Assembly: GCA_016124855.1 (NCBI GenBank)
Contig: WGMX01000018.1
Location: 98,017-162,016, forward strand
Direction of reading: 5' to 3'
Length of the DNA stretch: 64,000 nt
DNA from: Anaerolineaceae bacterium
Lineage (GTDB): Bacteria > Chloroflexota > Anaerolineae > Aggregatilineales > Phototrophicaceae
Position numbers and translations under genes: made by a program
Notes under the pieces: generated by a model
Seen by the model: the letters and a program-made list of their open reading frames with translations, nothing else
Told to the model about the DNA's origin: nothing
Databases searched by the model: none
Shown: piece after piece, positions 27,032-36,033 of the stretch
Position numbering within the stretch: the stretch's first letter is position 1
How the letters are laid out: each line of letters opens with the position of its first letter

Positions 27032-28351
27032 TTAGACAAGCTCGTCCCGAAAGCCAAAGGGGTTCTGGCGAGAAACTTTTTTGGACTTGCCACCATTGTT
27101 ACTGAGGCCAATGGGCCGCCGGTCGCGGAGGAAGTCGTTTCCGGCACGCAGTTGGCGCACAAGGCTGTCAATGGACTGCTGGAGAAACTCGAGCGTAACT
27201 TCTGTGCGGTGTTCGTGGGCAGCCAACATCCGCGCGTGCAGTGCTGCCTCGCGGACGAATGCACCCGGCTGGTCGATTAGCTGAGGTACGACTGTAATAT
27301 GATCTTCCTGCCACTGGTCAGCCATGTAATGACGCAGCATTTGCTCGGCATGTTGGTCATCCTGAATGGTGGGGATAACGAAAATACGGTCAAGACGACC
27401 GGGACGCTTGGCAATCCGTTCGTCAATCACTTCAGGATAATTGGTGGTGGCGAGCAGCAGCGCGCCTTCGGGATTATTCGGTGACTCAACGCCATCCAAA
27501 ACGTTGAGAACACGGGCTTTGTCGTCGCCCTGAAGGTAGGCATCAATTTCTTCAACGATCAGCAAAACAGGATAACGAGCCGCAGTGACCGCTTGCAATG
27601 CCCGCTGTATCTTCTCAAATGATGCACCGTCTCGGTCAGAACCGGAGACATAGACCACAATACGCCCATGACTAATGGCGAGTTTTGCCATTGCCGCACA
27701 AAGCATCGTTTTACCTGTTCCGGGAACGCCAGCAAGCAGCAGTTTACGGAACGGGGCTAGTTTAAGCTGCCGATAAATATCAACGCCTTTGGTGAAAAAG
27801 GCTTCCATATCGTCGGAAAGATCATTTTTTAGTTCATCGGGAAGAATGACATCATCCCAATCGACGGTCGGATCAAAAAAAGCGTCCGTACCACCAATGA
27901 TATACACATCTCGCCGACGGCGAATTCGCGGTCTGACCGCACGGGCACAGGCGAATTCAAAAGCCGCCCATGTTTCCAGTTTGTCTACGGGAACTATGGC
28001 AACTGCTGTTAAATCTTGAACGTCATCATCAAAGTAGGAACTCGCGTAGATAATCTCAAACGGATCTTCATTCTCTTGAGAGAATTTGAAGACATAGGCT
28101 CCGGCAGTTGCCGTCAGCACCATCTTTTTACCACGCGTACCATAGTCGCTAATCGGGACAATTACCGGGCAATCGAGAGACTGCAACCCATCATAACGAG
28201 CCTTGCCCCGCAGTTTACGACCAGCACGAATCTGATTTTGGGCGATCATATTGCTGCATTCGGCAGAAGCCCAAATCGTCACATATTTACGATTCGGCCA
28301 GCGTTCTTCCCAAACCCCTTTTGCCCACTCAACCAGACGTTCATACTGCAT
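27032..28351 (-). CDS. AAA+ family ATPase
   Basis: 439 aa. The N-terminal 190 residues (MQYERLVEWAKGVWEERWP, then FKFSQENEDPFEIIYAS) are not recognised; they may be the substrate-binding part. The AAA domain has Walker A GVPGTGKT near residue 210, the pore-loop region VVYVSGSDRDGASF, Walker B VLLIVEEIDAY, sensor 1 LLLATTNYPE and arginine fingers in RIAKRPGRLDRIF. It resembles proteasome-like/bacterial 'ATPase central domain' proteins that remodel protein complexes; no protease domain is fused. The C-terminal lid ends LVRQLRAGNDFLRDRRPIG. It is a single gene flanked by divergent spacers. Confidence 0.85.
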   Translation of the reverse strand: MQYERLVEWAKGVWEERWPNRKYVTIWASAECSNMIAQNQIRAGRKLRGKARYDGLQSLDCPVIVPISDYGTRGKKMVLTATAGAYVFKFSQENEDPFEIIYASSYFDDDVQDLTAVAIVPVDKLETWAAFEFACARAVRPRIRRRRDVYIIGGTDAFFDPTVDWDDVILPDELKNDLSDDMEAFFTKGVDIYRQLKLAPFRKLLLAGVPGTGKTMLCAAMAKLAISHGRIVVYVSGSDRDGASFEKIQRALQAVTAARYPVLLIVEEIDAYLQGDDKARVLNVLDGVESPNNPEGALLLATTNYPEVIDERIAKRPGRLDRIFVIPTIQDDQHAEQMLRHYMADQWQEDHITVVPQLIDQPGAFVREAALHARMLAAHEHRTEVTLEFLQQSIDSLVRQLRAGNDFLRDRRPIGLSNNGGKSKKVSRQNPFGFRDELV

Positions 28352-28591
28352 GGCTTCGTTCGACGCTCCCTAATTAGACACCCGTCTTGATACCGCTCTA
28401 GGTTTTGCACAAAATCGGGATTATTTCAAAAGACAATCAACACCCACGAGGAAAAAATTAATCGTGTTAGGTCATTATAGTTTCCTTTTTCGAATTTCGG
28501 TAGGGTACTTGCATGAACGCTTATTTGTCGGGAGAATAAGCATGTTAAAAGAATGATCATAAAACGATTTCCAGTTTGATTGAGGAAGCAA

Positions 28592-29632
28592 ATGACAACG
28601 GCCTACATTACCCATGCTCGGTACTCTGAACACCATTTGGCAGGTCATCCTGAACACGCGGGACGCATTCGGGCAGTATGGGCGGAACTCGACAAGACGG
28701 GACTCAGCACCCGTATGCAACAACTGGAAGCACGCCCCGCCAGTGACGAACAAATACTGAGTGTGCATACCGCCAAGTATTTACAAGTACTGCACTGGAT
28801 CGAGCAAAATCCACCAGCACGAGGCGTTCATCACCTTGACCCTGATACCTATGCTGGGCCGACCGCATTTGAGATTGCAAAACTCTCGGCGGGGGGCGTG
28901 ATTCAAGCAGTTGATGAGGTTCTGAGCGGACGTGCGAATAATGCGTTGGCGGCAGTGCGTCCGCCGGGGCATCATGCCATGCCCGAACACGCAATGGGTT
29001 TTTGCCTGCTCGGAAATGTGCCGATTGCGACCCGCTATGCACAAAAACAATTCGGCGTCGAGTGCGTGATGATTGTGGATTATGACGTGCATCACGGCAA
29101 CGGCACGGAAGCCATGCTGTATGATGACCCGACGACCCTGTTCATCTCCTCTCATCAATACCCGTTTTATCCGGGAACCGGCGCGCTGACTGATACAGGC
29201 ACTGGAAAAGGAACCGGTTACACCATCAACATTCCGTTGGCAGCAGGACACGGTGACGGCAGTTACGCGGCGTTTTACGAACAAATTATTTGGCCTGCCG
29301 CAGAGCGATTCAAGCCGGAACTCATAATCGTATCAGCAGGGTTTGACGCACATTGGCTCGACCCTATTGCCGGAATGCGGCTCAGCCTGACAGGTTATGC
29401 TCATTTGTCACGTGAACTGATTAAGATGGCCGATCAATACTGCGGCGGGAAAATCGTGTTCGCGATGGAAGGCGGATATAATCTTGATGCGCTCAGTCAA
29501 GGCATGGTGAATATTGGTCATGCGCTACTCAGCGAGGATACCGTTAGTGATCCGCTTGGGCCGCCCAAAGATAGTCGTGAACCGGATATGAAACCCTTAA
29601 TTTCAGCGCTGCGAGAGATTCACAGACTTTGA
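28592..29632 (+). CDS. Histone-deacetylase-family zinc hydrolase
   Basis: 346 aa, matching bacterial HDAC/acetylpolyamine amidohydrolase proteins that remove acetyl groups from lysines or polyamines. The start TTAYITHARYSEHHLAGHPE is typical. The active site shows RPPGHHA (His-His), DYDVHHGNGTE (zinc Asp and His), SSHQYPFYPGTG, and SAGFDAH (second zinc Asp); EGGYN near the end holds a conserved Gly-Gly. The true substrate cannot be told. ATG 28592 has GAGGA five bases upstream. The 3' end overlaps the convergent MgtC-like gene by 13 bp. Confidence 0.9.
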   Translation: MTTAYITHARYSEHHLAGHPEHAGRIRAVWAELDKTGLSTRMQQLEARPASDEQILSVHTAKYLQVLHWIEQNPPARGVHHLDPDTYAGPTAFEIAKLSAGGVIQAVDEVLSGRANNALAAVRPPGHHAMPEHAMGFCLLGNVPIATRYAQKQFGVECVMIVDYDVHHGNGTEAMLYDDPTTLFISSHQYPFYPGTGALTDTGTGKGTGYTINIPLAAGHGDGSYAAFYEQIIWPAAERFKPELIIVSAGFDAHWLDPIAGMRLSLTGYAHLSRELIKMADQYCGGKIVFAMEGGYNLDALSQGMVNIGHALLSEDTVSDPLGPPKDSREPDMKPLISALREIHRL

Positions 29633-30081
29633 TCTTGGTCCGATTGTTGGTTAGACGGCTGTGACATAGATTTTGTCTCCGACTTAGAGAACCAGCGGAC
29701 AATCACCAAGACCACCCAAATAATGAGCGTTGCGCCGAGAGCTAGAAGCCACGCCCCTACCCCAACAGCCATCCCCACAGCCGCCGTCGCCCAAATGCTG
29801 GCGGCAGTTGTCAGGTGATTTGCCTGTCCATGACGCTGAATTATGGTTCCCGCACCTAAAAACCCAATGCCAACGACAACTTGAGCCGCCACACGGCCTG
29901 TATCACCGATAAAAGCATGGGTCGATAAGGCGGTGAACAAGCAAGAGCCGACCGCAACCAAAATGTGCGTCCGCAGACCGGCAGGTTCTCCGCGATGCTC
30001 CCGATTCGAGCCAATGAGCGCTGATAAGAAAGCGGCGAGTATTATTTGCAGGATAACTACGGCCTGATCAAAGAGATGCAT
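29620..30081 (-). CDS. MgtC/SapB family membrane protein
   Basis: 153 aa with four or five transmembrane helices. The family signature is clear: SALIGSNREHRGEPAGLRTHILVAVGS, then ARVAAQVVVGIGFLGAGTII and LTTAASIWATAAVGMAVG, all containing conserved charged residues within the membrane. MgtC proteins help survival at low magnesium and modulate F-ATPase in pathogens; other members are of unknown role. The C-terminal soluble domain of full-length MgtC is absent, as in short SapB-like members. It overlaps the HDAC-like gene tail to tail. Confidence 0.85.
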   Translation of the reverse strand: MHLFDQAVVILQIILAAFLSALIGSNREHRGEPAGLRTHILVAVGSCLFTALSTHAFIGDTGRVAAQVVVGIGFLGAGTIIQRHGQANHLTTAASIWATAAVGMAVGVGAWLLALGATLIIWVVLVIVRWFSKSETKSMSQPSNQQSDQDQSL

Positions 30082-30171
30082 CCTCTATAAATTCTTTCTA
30101 TAAACCACTTAATTAAAGTTTAAGATGAGAAAGAATATTGTGCAGAAGATGGGATGTCAACCGTCGAAAAA

Positions 30172-30196
30172 AATCAGGACGATGATCGTCCTGATT
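30172..30196 (-). terminator. Terminator of the dynamin-like pair
   Basis: AATCAGGACGA pairs perfectly with TCGTCCTGATT around loop TGA; on the minus strand a run of seven T follows. Confidence 0.85.
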
Positions 30197-30227
30197 AATT
30201 CAAGCAGCTAAGTCTTTAACAGATGTA

Positions 30228-32006
30228 CTACTTGGCTTTGGCGATGCTTTCGCGCAAGCTTTGAAGCTGGTCAAGATGCGCCCTTAAAGCAGCATTTTGG
30301 GCGGCATAGCGCTGGGCTAAAACCTCAAGGCGGCTGTAGATTGGTATTAACACCTGCTGCCCATATTGGGTTAGACGGCTGCGTTCTTTGCGCGTCAATT
30401 CATCGAGAGACGAATGATACGATTTTTGCAATTCGTCGATCCGTTTGTGAAGATCACGTTTGGTATCATTCAGAACGCCGCGATAATAGCGCCATGCGTA
30501 ATAACCACCACCCAATAAAGCCGGTGCGCCAACGATAAAAGCGGGGAAAGCCAAAGGTGCTGCCCCTACCCCAAGAATCGGGCCGGCGGGGGCCAGTGCC
30601 AACAGTATGAGGATGAGGCCACCAACACTTGCTAATACACTGGTGGTAAAACCAGCGCTGTTGGTTTCAAATATATCCTGCATTTCAGTGACAATTTTGC
30701 CCGTCGAGTAGGTTTTCAGCTCTGACTCTGCCATACGAATGGCTTCTTGAAGGGCTTCGCGCTGTTCAGCGTAAATACCCGCATCTAGACCACTAATTTC
30801 CTGTTCCATTAATTCACGAAGTTGATTCAGACGTTCGATGACACTGCGCCAATAAAGGCGGCTGCTATCAACGACGGCATTGATATAGCCGTTGGTAGCG
30901 TCACCGATGTCACGCAAGGCACGTCCAACCACCACTTCTTGAAATTCGGATTGCAGCACTTCGCGCTTGGGCGTGCGCCCAACTTTACGAATGGAGAGAT
31001 TGGTGTCGATAAAGTTCATACCACGCTGACGCATCCCTTCGAACACCGCATCTACTTCAGAACGAGCGGCTTTGAGCTGCCCCTCCAAACCGAGCGACTG
31101 CTGTTCGAGTTCGCGCTGGACATCCTTCACTTTGGTGGTGTCGACGTTGACGAGATCGGCTTTGCGCTGAATGCCATCTTGAGCGGAGTTGACTAGATGA
31201 GCTGCCATATCGAGCTGCGCCATTAATTTCTGCTTAGCCGGAGGCGCTTCATTTAGCACACCACGCAAATGCGCACGCACCGCTTCAATCCCACCGGGAT
31301 CACCAATGGTGTTGCCACTGTTTTTTGCATTCAGGGCTTCACGAGCGGACACCATGAAGATCAGTGGACGTATATCCAGCAGTTCTGATGCTTGCTGCTC
31401 GATAAATCGACGTACTTCTACCAACTCTTTTGGTTGAAGCAAATCGACCTGATTGACAACCAGAACAATCTTTTTGCCATATTTTTTCGCCAGATCTAAA
31501 TAACTGCGCTCGGTTTCTGCAAAGGCACGTTTAGCCGAAATGATGAAGATCACCAAATCACTGCGATGCAAAAAGGACTTGGCTATGGTTTCATGTTTCT
31601 GGAAAACCGAGCCTGTACCGGGGGTGTCAACCAATGCGACACCCGGAGCACCGGTATTGGGGTGTGACCATTCGCGTATGCCATCATCCCGTATAACCGG
31701 TTTGCGATCCAAATCACCATAATGAATGATTTCGATGGCCTCGGTGGTCGGCGTGATACCTGTTGGCAGCAAATTATCCCCCAACACGGCGTTGATGAAG
31801 GACGATTTACCGGCGTTAAACTCACCGATAATGACCACCAAGAAAAACATATCGCGCAAATCGTGTGCGACATCTAAAAGGCGCTGGCGATCTTGCGCCG
31901 CCACATCACCCATATCGGCAAGTGTTGATCCAATGTCTGTCAGCAAGCGAATTTCTTCTTCGCGATAGGCTGCCAGCGTTCCATCCAGCGTATTGAGCAT
32001 GGTCAA
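30228..32006 (-). CDS. Dynamin-like GTPase (second of pair)
   Basis: 592 aa. The GTPase domain has G1 IGEFNAGKSSFINAVLG, G2 Thr in GITPTTEAIEI, G3 DTPGTGS and G4 VVNQVDLL. Long coiled-coil stalk regions follow (about 260-440), then paired hydrophobic segments (ASVGGLILILLALAPAGPIL and LAFPAFIVGAPALLGGGYYAW) that act as a membrane paddle, and a final coiled coil. Bacterial dynamin-like proteins of this kind bend, fuse or repair membranes. TTG 32006 fits GAGAGG nine bases upstream; ATG 32000 is possible. Only 14 bp separate it from the upstream dynamin gene, so the two are co-transcribed. Confidence 0.88.
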   Translation of the reverse strand: MTMLNTLDGTLAAYREEEIRLLTDIGSTLADMGDVAAQDRQRLLDVAHDLRDMFFLVVIIGEFNAGKSSFINAVLGDNLLPTGITPTTEAIEIIHYGDLDRKPVIRDDGIREWSHPNTGAPGVALVDTPGTGSVFQKHETIAKSFLHRSDLVIFIISAKRAFAETERSYLDLAKKYGKKIVLVVNQVDLLQPKELVEVRRFIEQQASELLDIRPLIFMVSAREALNAKNSGNTIGDPGGIEAVRAHLRGVLNEAPPAKQKLMAQLDMAAHLVNSAQDGIQRKADLVNVDTTKVKDVQRELEQQSLGLEGQLKAARSEVDAVFEGMRQRGMNFIDTNLSIRKVGRTPKREVLQSEFQEVVVGRALRDIGDATNGYINAVVDSSRLYWRSVIERLNQLRELMEQEISGLDAGIYAEQREALQEAIRMAESELKTYSTGKIVTEMQDIFETNSAGFTTSVLASVGGLILILLALAPAGPILGVGAAPLAFPAFIVGAPALLGGGYYAWRYYRGVLNDTKRDLHKRIDELQKSYHSSLDELTRKERSRLTQYGQQVLIPIYSRLEVLAQRYAAQNAALRAHLDQLQSLRESIAKAK

Positions 32007-32020
32007 TGTACAAGACCTCT

Positions 32021-33853
32021 CTATCCGAGAATTCCTTTTTTACCCATTTTGGCGAGCGCTGCTTCGATACTCACGATCTCATGATCAGCAGCTTGTAACT
32101 TTGCAAGTTGTTCGGTCTGAATTTGCGTTTGGGCATTGATCAATCTGGTTAACGGTTGAATTGCATCCTGACGCAAACGCATCCCGTATTCAATTTGTTT
32201 GTCAGCCGCACGGGAAAGTGCGTCAATATAACGCCCGCGCAACTTCAAAATGCGGTTGGTAAAGCCCGTTTGCAGAATTCGCCCACGCAGCGGCATATAC
32301 AGTAAGGCTAACAAACCCAGACCTATTAACACAATCAGTAAAATGATTTTGGATTGTGAGTCGGTATTGAGCGTTCCGAGCGCCACGATTCCAAAAATAA
32401 TCAGCAGCAGTTCAAATACCACCAGATAGAGCATCGAGTTGCGCAAGATATGTTCTAGGCGTCCGGTTTCGTCCTGTCGCGCTTCATCCTCAATCGTTTC
32501 AAGTATGGGACGCACCTCTTGCAATGTACTCCGGTCATATTTGATGGGCGCTTGAACTGTACCAATCACTTTGCTGCTGATGGATGATGGCAAAGCCTCA
32601 ATCTCTTTGCGCGCGTACTTTACCAAGTCGTCAATATCTTGAATATCTTTACCCTCTAAACGGGGTGGTAGTTTATCCGCAACTACTGGCAGTTCACGAA
32701 CCGGATCAAAGGCTTTGTGCCGTTCAAAAGCGACGTTGGTATAAGACCCACCGCGCCGGAAAATACGCGACAATCCGACAAGTTCGCCTACCCCACCCCA
32801 CAATGAACGAAAGGCATTGTTGAAGCGGAAGGTATCTTGAATAGCTTCACTGCCACGCGCAGCAATCGCATCAAACTGCTCGGTGATTTCGGTATTGATG
32901 TCACGAACCGCTTTATCTTGATCCCGTTTCTGGGCGGCAAGCTGCTGGTCAATATTGGCGGTAATGCCTTGATATTGATCTAAAGCCGCTTGATTCGTAC
33001 GCACGGCAGTTAAGGCGTTCTGATTAACATTCTTGGCAATTTGCAGCGGTGTTTGTAACTTTTGCCGCAGGCGCGCCACGTCATTGAGCTGATCATCCAG
33101 ATATTCTTCTATGCGGCTAAGCCCTGAGTCTTTCCAAGCTATTTTGTCAAGCTCGCCGTTGTGACGTGCTGCCAGCCCCTGTTTAGCAGATACCAACCAG
33201 ACATCGGGGCGAAAACCTAGCCGTGCCTGACTCTGATCCATGACATATTCACGAACCGTTTCCATTTCTTCCGCAGACAGCAAATCAGCCTGATTAATAA
33301 CCAGAATTACCTTTTTGCCGTACTGTTTGAGCTGCTGAATATATTCCAGATTGCTTGCGGTCATGGCCTGTGTCGCTAACATGACGACCAGAACAACATC
33401 CGCATTATGCAAAAATTTACGGGTAATCTGCTCATGTTTTTGAAAGATGGATTCGAGGCCGGGTGTATCGACCAGACTCACTTTTTGCAGAAGTGGTGCA
33501 GGATATAACAGCGTATCTGCGCCATCACCCCCACTTAAGCGTTGTGTTTGTTCGCCCCAACGCAAAATCGTAATTTTGTCAGTGGTTGGCACAGGGCCAA
33601 TCGCAAGCAAGTCCGGTTCGCCAAGCAGTGCATTAATGATGCTCGATTTACCGGAATTAAAAGGCCCGACAAGCACAATTAAAAAGGGGTGATCGGCATG
33701 GAACAATGCATCGCGCATTTGCCCTAACCGGTCATCGCCCAAATTATCGACTTTAGGCAGAACTTCAAGCAAGCCCGTAATCAGTTCATATTCACGGCGG
33801 CGAATGGTCTCGTATTCAGTCGCCAATTTGGTATCAACGTTTACCAGTGCCAA
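32021..33853 (-). CDS. Dynamin-like GTPase (first of pair)
   Basis: 610 aa and homologous in layout to its downstream neighbour. G1 is VGPFNSGKSSIINALLG, G2 GPVPTTDKITI, G3 DTPGLES, G4 VINQADLL. Coiled-coil segments (TNQAALDQYQGITANIDQQLAA, DKAVRDINTEITEQFDAI) are followed by two hydrophobic helices (YLVVFELLLIIFGIVALGTL, IILLIVLIGLGLLALLYM) and a helical tail. Paired, unequal dynamins are known in bacteria such as Campylobacter, where both subunits work together; the same arrangement is inferred here. The best start is TTG 33853, with AGGG upstream; no in-frame ATG lies near. Confidence 0.88.
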   Translation of the reverse strand: MALVNVDTKLATEYETIRRREYELITGLLEVLPKVDNLGDDRLGQMRDALFHADHPFLIVLVGPFNSGKSSIINALLGEPDLLAIGPVPTTDKITILRWGEQTQRLSGGDGADTLLYPAPLLQKVSLVDTPGLESIFQKHEQITRKFLHNADVVLVVMLATQAMTASNLEYIQQLKQYGKKVILVINQADLLSAEEMETVREYVMDQSQARLGFRPDVWLVSAKQGLAARHNGELDKIAWKDSGLSRIEEYLDDQLNDVARLRQKLQTPLQIAKNVNQNALTAVRTNQAALDQYQGITANIDQQLAAQKRDQDKAVRDINTEITEQFDAIAARGSEAIQDTFRFNNAFRSLWGGVGELVGLSRIFRRGGSYTNVAFERHKAFDPVRELPVVADKLPPRLEGKDIQDIDDLVKYARKEIEALPSSISSKVIGTVQAPIKYDRSTLQEVRPILETIEDEARQDETGRLEHILRNSMLYLVVFELLLIIFGIVALGTLNTDSQSKIILLIVLIGLGLLALLYMPLRGRILQTGFTNRILKLRGRYIDALSRAADKQIEYGMRLRQDAIQPLTRLINAQTQIQTEQLAKLQAADHEIVSIEAALAKMGKKGILG

Positions 33854-33933
33854 GTAGCTTTACCCTATTCTCTTAACAAGCCGACAAGCACTTTGTTTGT
33901 TATACTACTATACACAACAGCAGAGTGTACCCC

Positions 33934-33956
33934 GCTATAGCCTACAACACTATAGC
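33934..33956. promoter_or_regulatory. Inverted repeat between divergent dynamin and cyclase genes
   Basis: GCTATAG (33934-33940) and CTATAGC (33950-33956) are a perfect 7-bp inverted repeat with a nine-base gap, in the middle of the 160-bp divergent spacer. It could be an operator serving both sides. Confidence 0.4.
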
Positions 33957-34015
33957 ATAACCCTATCAGAAAAATATAGGACAACCTTACTGAAGACGGA
34001 GCAGGTGACAGTCGA

Positions 34016-36025
34016 ATGGATGCCTTGCAACAAAAAGAACACGAACTCGAATTGGTTATCCAGCTCGATCAAGTGCGTGACACTTTGAACGACGACGGTG
34101 ATCCACAAAATATGTTTGATGCGCTGGTGAAACTGCTTCATGAGTGGTTTAAATGTTCGGCGGCAGCCATCATGCTGGTGGCGGAAACCAGTGACGATGT
34201 CGAGCTTATATCGGCAGAAGGTATGCCAGTTCATGTCACGACACAACTTTGCCAAACCGCGCTGCGGCAAAGTGGCAGTCATCTATTAGAGAATGCGCCG
34301 TGGAAATACACGCTAGCGATTCAAATTGTATTAGATGACTACCCCTTGGGCGGCTTTGTACTCGGGCGTGACGAACAACCGTTTAGCGAAGGGGAGATGG
34401 CAGAAATCGCTCTGGCGGAAAGCCAACTTGATTCCGCGATCATGCAAGCACGAATGACATGGAAGCTGGGACAGCGCAACCGCGAACTTGAGGCCATTTA
34501 TGAAATCGACCGACTGCGCGACCGTACCAGCACCGAAGCCGAACTCATTCGTGATTTTACGGCGGTCGCCAGCGAATATTTTAGTGCTGATTTTTGCCTT
34601 ATTTTGCTGAGCCAACCCAATTCGAATGAAATGGTTGTGCGCAGCATTGTGGATAAGCATGATTTATCAGCCGCTGTTTTAAAGGAAATCCAGCAAAAAG
34701 CCGCACAATTAACCATCCCGCAGGTGATTACGCTGGCTGAAGGCGTGACCCATCTTACTTTATTAGCTGCACCCTTCGTGGTGGAAAATGAACGATTGGG
34801 CGCAGTTGTGGTGGGACGAGAGGCGCTGTTTAGCATCGGCGACCACCGCCTACTGCACGCCATGATGACGCAAATGGATTCGGCAGTGGTTTATGTACGT
34901 GTGCTGCAACAACTTACCCAACGCAGACGTGAATTAGAGATCATCTATAAGATTGATCGCATACGTGACAAGGAAAAAGACCTCGACATGATGCTGCAGG
35001 CGGTTCTGTATGAACTGACGCAAACGATTTCCAGCGAAATGGGATACATCATGCTCTACGACGAGAGCGGCACCCAAGAACTCGAAATGAGGGCAGTCAC
35101 GGCAGAGGGGAAAATCGCCTCGACAGCCGATGAAACGGTTATTCAGGCAATTTCCCGTTCCGCACTTGAAAAAGGCAGCATGATTTACGGCACCAAAACG
35201 GGTGGCGAAATTCGCAGCTATATCGCAGCACCCCTCATTCTTAATGACCGAATTATTGGTGTTATCGGGATGCTGAACAGCGTCAGTGGCGACGAATTCA
35301 GCGATGAAGATCACCATATGATGCACGCTATTACCAGTCAAGTCGACACAGCCATATTTGAGCGAATGGAACAACGGCGGATGCGAACGATTTTGAGCCG
35401 TTCAGTTGATCCCAAAGTCGTTGAACATCTGCTGCAAAAAGCCAATCTGAATGTACTCGATGGAGAACGGGTTAATCTGTCGGTATTATTTGCCGATTTA
35501 CGCGGTTCAACCCGTTGGGCAGAGCAAGTGCCGGCAGAAGAATTTGTAGCCACGCTCAACGTCTTTCTAGGAAAAATGACTGACATCATCCTCGAATTTG
35601 GCGGGACACTGGATAAATTCGTTGGCGATGAAGTCATTGGTTTATTCGGTACGCCCGTCCATATGGATGACCATGCGTACCGTGCGGCTGGCGCTGCCAT
35701 GAAGATGCAGCTGGTACACAAAGAGTTACAAACGCACCTCTCCGAGCAAGGACGACATCTACCGGATATGGGCATTGGCATCAGTTCGGGTGAGGCCATC
35801 GCAGGCGAAATCGGTCACCGCATCCGGAGTGAATTCACCGCGTTGGGTAATGTGATCAACCTCGGATCACGCCTGTGCGGGGCGGCGGCACCTAAACAAA
35901 TTCTCATTAGCGACACGACTTTCAAAATGATTTCACGGTTTGTGCAGGTCAATAATCTGGGCGTGCAATCCTATAAGGGCATTCTTCATCCCGGCGAAAC
36001 CTATGAAATTTTGTCCATTCAATAA
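34016..36025 (+). CDS. GAF-domain class III adenylate/guanylate cyclase
   Basis: 669 aa, soluble. Three GAF-type sensor regions (about 5-150, 155-305, 310-455) are joined by similar helices containing LEAIYEIDRLRDR and LEIIYKIDRIRDK. A cyclase homology domain from about 480 makes cAMP or cGMP from ATP or GTP. Metal-binding Asp residues lie in LFADLRGSTRW (~492) and FVGDEVIGLFGTP (~537), with Lys just before. The adenine-contact position, usually GD-x-V-N, reads GNVIN, so Asp is Asn, and the NLGSRL box keeps Asn and Arg. Base preference is thus uncertain. AGGTGA lies seven bases before ATG 34016. lysA follows after 8 bp. Confidence 0.88.
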   Translation: MDALQQKEHELELVIQLDQVRDTLNDDGDPQNMFDALVKLLHEWFKCSAAAIMLVAETSDDVELISAEGMPVHVTTQLCQTALRQSGSHLLENAPWKYTLAIQIVLDDYPLGGFVLGRDEQPFSEGEMAEIALAESQLDSAIMQARMTWKLGQRNRELEAIYEIDRLRDRTSTEAELIRDFTAVASEYFSADFCLILLSQPNSNEMVVRSIVDKHDLSAAVLKEIQQKAAQLTIPQVITLAEGVTHLTLLAAPFVVENERLGAVVVGREALFSIGDHRLLHAMMTQMDSAVVYVRVLQQLTQRRRELEIIYKIDRIRDKEKDLDMMLQAVLYELTQTISSEMGYIMLYDESGTQELEMRAVTAEGKIASTADETVIQAISRSALEKGSMIYGTKTGGEIRSYIAAPLILNDRIIGVIGMLNSVSGDEFSDEDHHMMHAITSQVDTAIFERMEQRRMRTILSRSVDPKVVEHLLQKANLNVLDGERVNLSVLFADLRGSTRWAEQVPAEEFVATLNVFLGKMTDIILEFGGTLDKFVGDEVIGLFGTPVHMDDHAYRAAGAAMKMQLVHKELQTHLSEQGRHLPDMGIGISSGEAIAGEIGHRIRSEFTALGNVINLGSRLCGAAAPKQILISDTTFKMISRFVQVNNLGVQSYKGILHPGETYEILSIQ

Positions 36026-36033
36026 GGTTGCAC

